Source: Synechococcales cyanobacterium PMM_0036 (GTDB taxonomy: Bacteria > Cyanobacteriota > Cyanobacteriia > Elainellales > Elainellaceae). From it: DNA of 5,485 nucleotides. A program made the position numbers and the translations under genes. Below, piece by piece: positions 4,669 to 5,485 of this stretch; within the stretch, counting starts at the first letter, position 1, and each line of letters begins with the position of its first letter. Under the pieces are notes generated by a model that did no database searches, was not told where the DNA came from, and saw only the letters and a program-made list of their open reading frames with translations. The stretch spans positions 1-5,485 of the forward strand of contig CASBQM010000714.1 of assembly GCA_949127645.1 (NCBI GenBank), written 5' to 3'.

Positions 4669-4710
4669 AAATAGGAAAGGGAGGAGCGATCGCTCCTCCC
4701 TTTCCTATTT
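4669..4710. terminator. Bidirectional terminator: perfect 42-bp palindrome
   Basis: Arms 4669-4689 and 4690-4710 are exact reverse complements with no spacer. The left arm begins AAATAGGAAAGGG and the right arm ends CCCTTTCCTATTT; the centre is a HIP1 octamer (4686-4693). In RNA from either strand it folds into a long hairpin, strong in the G/C core, that ends in an AUUU-type tail. It sits between the stops of two convergent genes (4655 plus, 4705 minus), as expected for a shared intrinsic terminator. The U-tract is short, so the hairpin may also serve as a 3' RNA stabiliser. Its right arm contains the last codon and stop of the CapA-like gene. Confidence 0.8.
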
Positions 4711-5485
4711 CGCTTCATTGATCACCAGTTTGCCGCTATCCTCGATCAGCAGCGGCGTGACCGGAAAATCACTTTCAATCAAACTACGCACAAAGCTGAC
4801 GCTCCGAAAAGTATCGTCAACGTAGGGCACGCCGTTGGCATCTAAGACCACCGGAATAATGTTGCCCCCAACAAACTTGCCCTCGCCATTCAGATCGACC
4901 TGCAAAATCATTGAGTTGCCCAAAACGCCCTGACTCGATAGCGTCCGGTAGCCCACAAAATTGCCCAGAGAGTAGGCGATCAGTCTGCTCTTGTAGAGTT
5001 CTAGCGATCGCGGGACGTGCGGCCCATGCCCCAGCACTAGGCTGGCTCCCTGGTCAATCATGGCATGGGCAAACTGGACAGAATTTCCCCGATCTTCGCC
5101 AAAAAACTGCTCTGAGCGATCGGGTGTATTCATGGCATCACTGCCTTCAGCCCCGGCATGAACTGAAATCACGACAATTTGAGCCTGTTGTTTAGCCTGA
5201 TCGACTAATGCCCTTGCAGTGTCCAAATCCAGCATCCAGTTGTGATCAGGCAAATAGCTGAATCCAATGAAGGCAATCGGTACGCCTTTAACCGTGAGAT
5301 AGGAGATTTGACCTTTCTGACCGATCGCCGTCATGCCCGACTGCTGGATATTAGCGATCGTGTCGGCAAAACCCTGATCCGAAAAATCGAACGAGTGATT
5401 GTTTGCCACGCTGAGGACGTTGAAGCCCGCATCCTTCAGCACGTTAGCAAAGGCGGGAGGCGTGCGGAAAGCAAAGGTCATCCCC
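4705..5485 (-). CDS. CapA family protein (PGA_cap metallophosphatase-like), 5' end outside the window
   Basis: At least 260 codons are open from the right edge to the TAG at 4705-4707. The first Met in the window (5479-5481) begins MTFAFRTPPAFANVLKDAGF and lies inside the conserved domain: the family's N-terminal GD-containing motif is absent and the frame continues open to the edge. The real start is therefore upstream and the gene is partial. Counting from that Met, family motifs are NNH (27-29) with D32, SVHAG (106-110) with E112, GHGPH (151-155) and YSLGNF (170-175). These define the PGA_cap domain of CapA/PgsA-type proteins, a calcineurin-like metallophosphoesterase fold linked to poly-gamma-glutamate or other capsule synthesis. 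In cyanobacteria the substrate is mostly unknown, and no capBC partner is visible here. It is convergent with the PAS-GGDEF gene. Confidence 0.88.
   Translation of the reverse strand, partial: GMTFAFRTPPAFANVLKDAGFNVLSVANNHSFDFSDQGFADTIANIQQSGMTAIGQKGQISYLTVKGVPIAFIGFSYLPDHNWMLDLDTARALVDQAKQQAQIVVISVHAGAEGSDAMNTPDRSEQFFGEDRGNSVQFAHAMIDQGASLVLGHGPHVPRSLELYKSRLIAYSLGNFVGYRTLSSQGVLGNSMILQVDLNGEGKFVGGNIIPVVLDANGVPYVDDTFRSVSFVRSLIESDFPVTPLLIEDSGKLVINEAK

Noticed and set aside
5479..5481. ATG at 5481 as the true start of the CapA-like gene
   Set aside because: It lies in the middle of the conserved domain and the frame stays open to the window edge; the N-terminal family motif is missing, so the gene starts outside.

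Overview
The window reads as chromosomal DNA of a cyanobacterium, probably a filamentous or Leptolyngbya-like lineage. The strongest evidence is the density of HIP1 octamers: I count 11 copies of GCGATCGC in 5.5 kb. The gene content agrees: a two-AMIN-domain AmiC amidase, a 208-residue UPF0016/Mnx-type manganese transporter, a PAS-GGDEF protein, a CapA-like protein, and an inositol-monophosphatase-family gene starting MHLSADQQ. Nothing looks like a phage, plasmid, transposon or CRISPR locus.

Layout from left to right. (1) Positions 1-121, minus strand: N-terminal 40 codons of an inositol monophosphatase / CysQ-like phosphatase, cut by the window edge. (2) 133-1707, minus: secreted N-acetylmuramoyl-L-alanine amidase, 11 bp upstream of gene 1 and probably co-transcribed with it. 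(3) 1708-2015: intergenic, with a perfect 16-bp tandem duplication, a Fur-box-like palindrome and a weak amiC promoter candidate. (4) 2016-2639, minus: six-TM UPF0016 (TMEM165/Gdt1/Mnx) cation transporter. (5) About 2636-2904, minus: a long leader with a good sigma70-like promoter, a yybP-ykoY (Mn2+) riboswitch aptamer, and an expression platform of four mutually exclusive segments that ends on the ribosome binding site and start codon of gene 4. (6) 2905-3182: AT-rich upstream region of the next gene, with an 11-bp hairpin just before its Shine-Dalgarno. (7) 3183-4655, plus: PAS-PAS-GGDEF diguanylate cyclase. (8) 4669-4710: a perfect 42-bp palindrome centred on a HIP1 site, acting as a shared terminator between convergent genes. 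(9) 4705-5485, minus: C-terminal two thirds or so of a CapA-family protein, running off the right edge.

The most informative part is the UPF0016 leader. The aptamer matches the yybP-ykoY family at the 5' GGGGAGTAGC, at the middle GTCAACATAC and at the 3' AGCGAGACC. The downstream RNA can be read base by base as a translational ON switch: bound Mn2+ holds P1, P1 takes away the first strand of a 15-bp hairpin, and that frees a 13-bp alternative helix that keeps the start site open. This would raise synthesis of a manganese exporter when cytosolic Mn2+ is high. The riboswitch class and its link to this transporter family are known; the switching scheme is my inference from complementarity.

The remaining genes are envelope or signalling functions with no evident shared pathway. 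Short in-frame or intergenic tandem repeats with 12-16 bp periods occur at four places (amiC linker, intergenic, and two in the PAS insert), suggesting frequent slippage in this genome.
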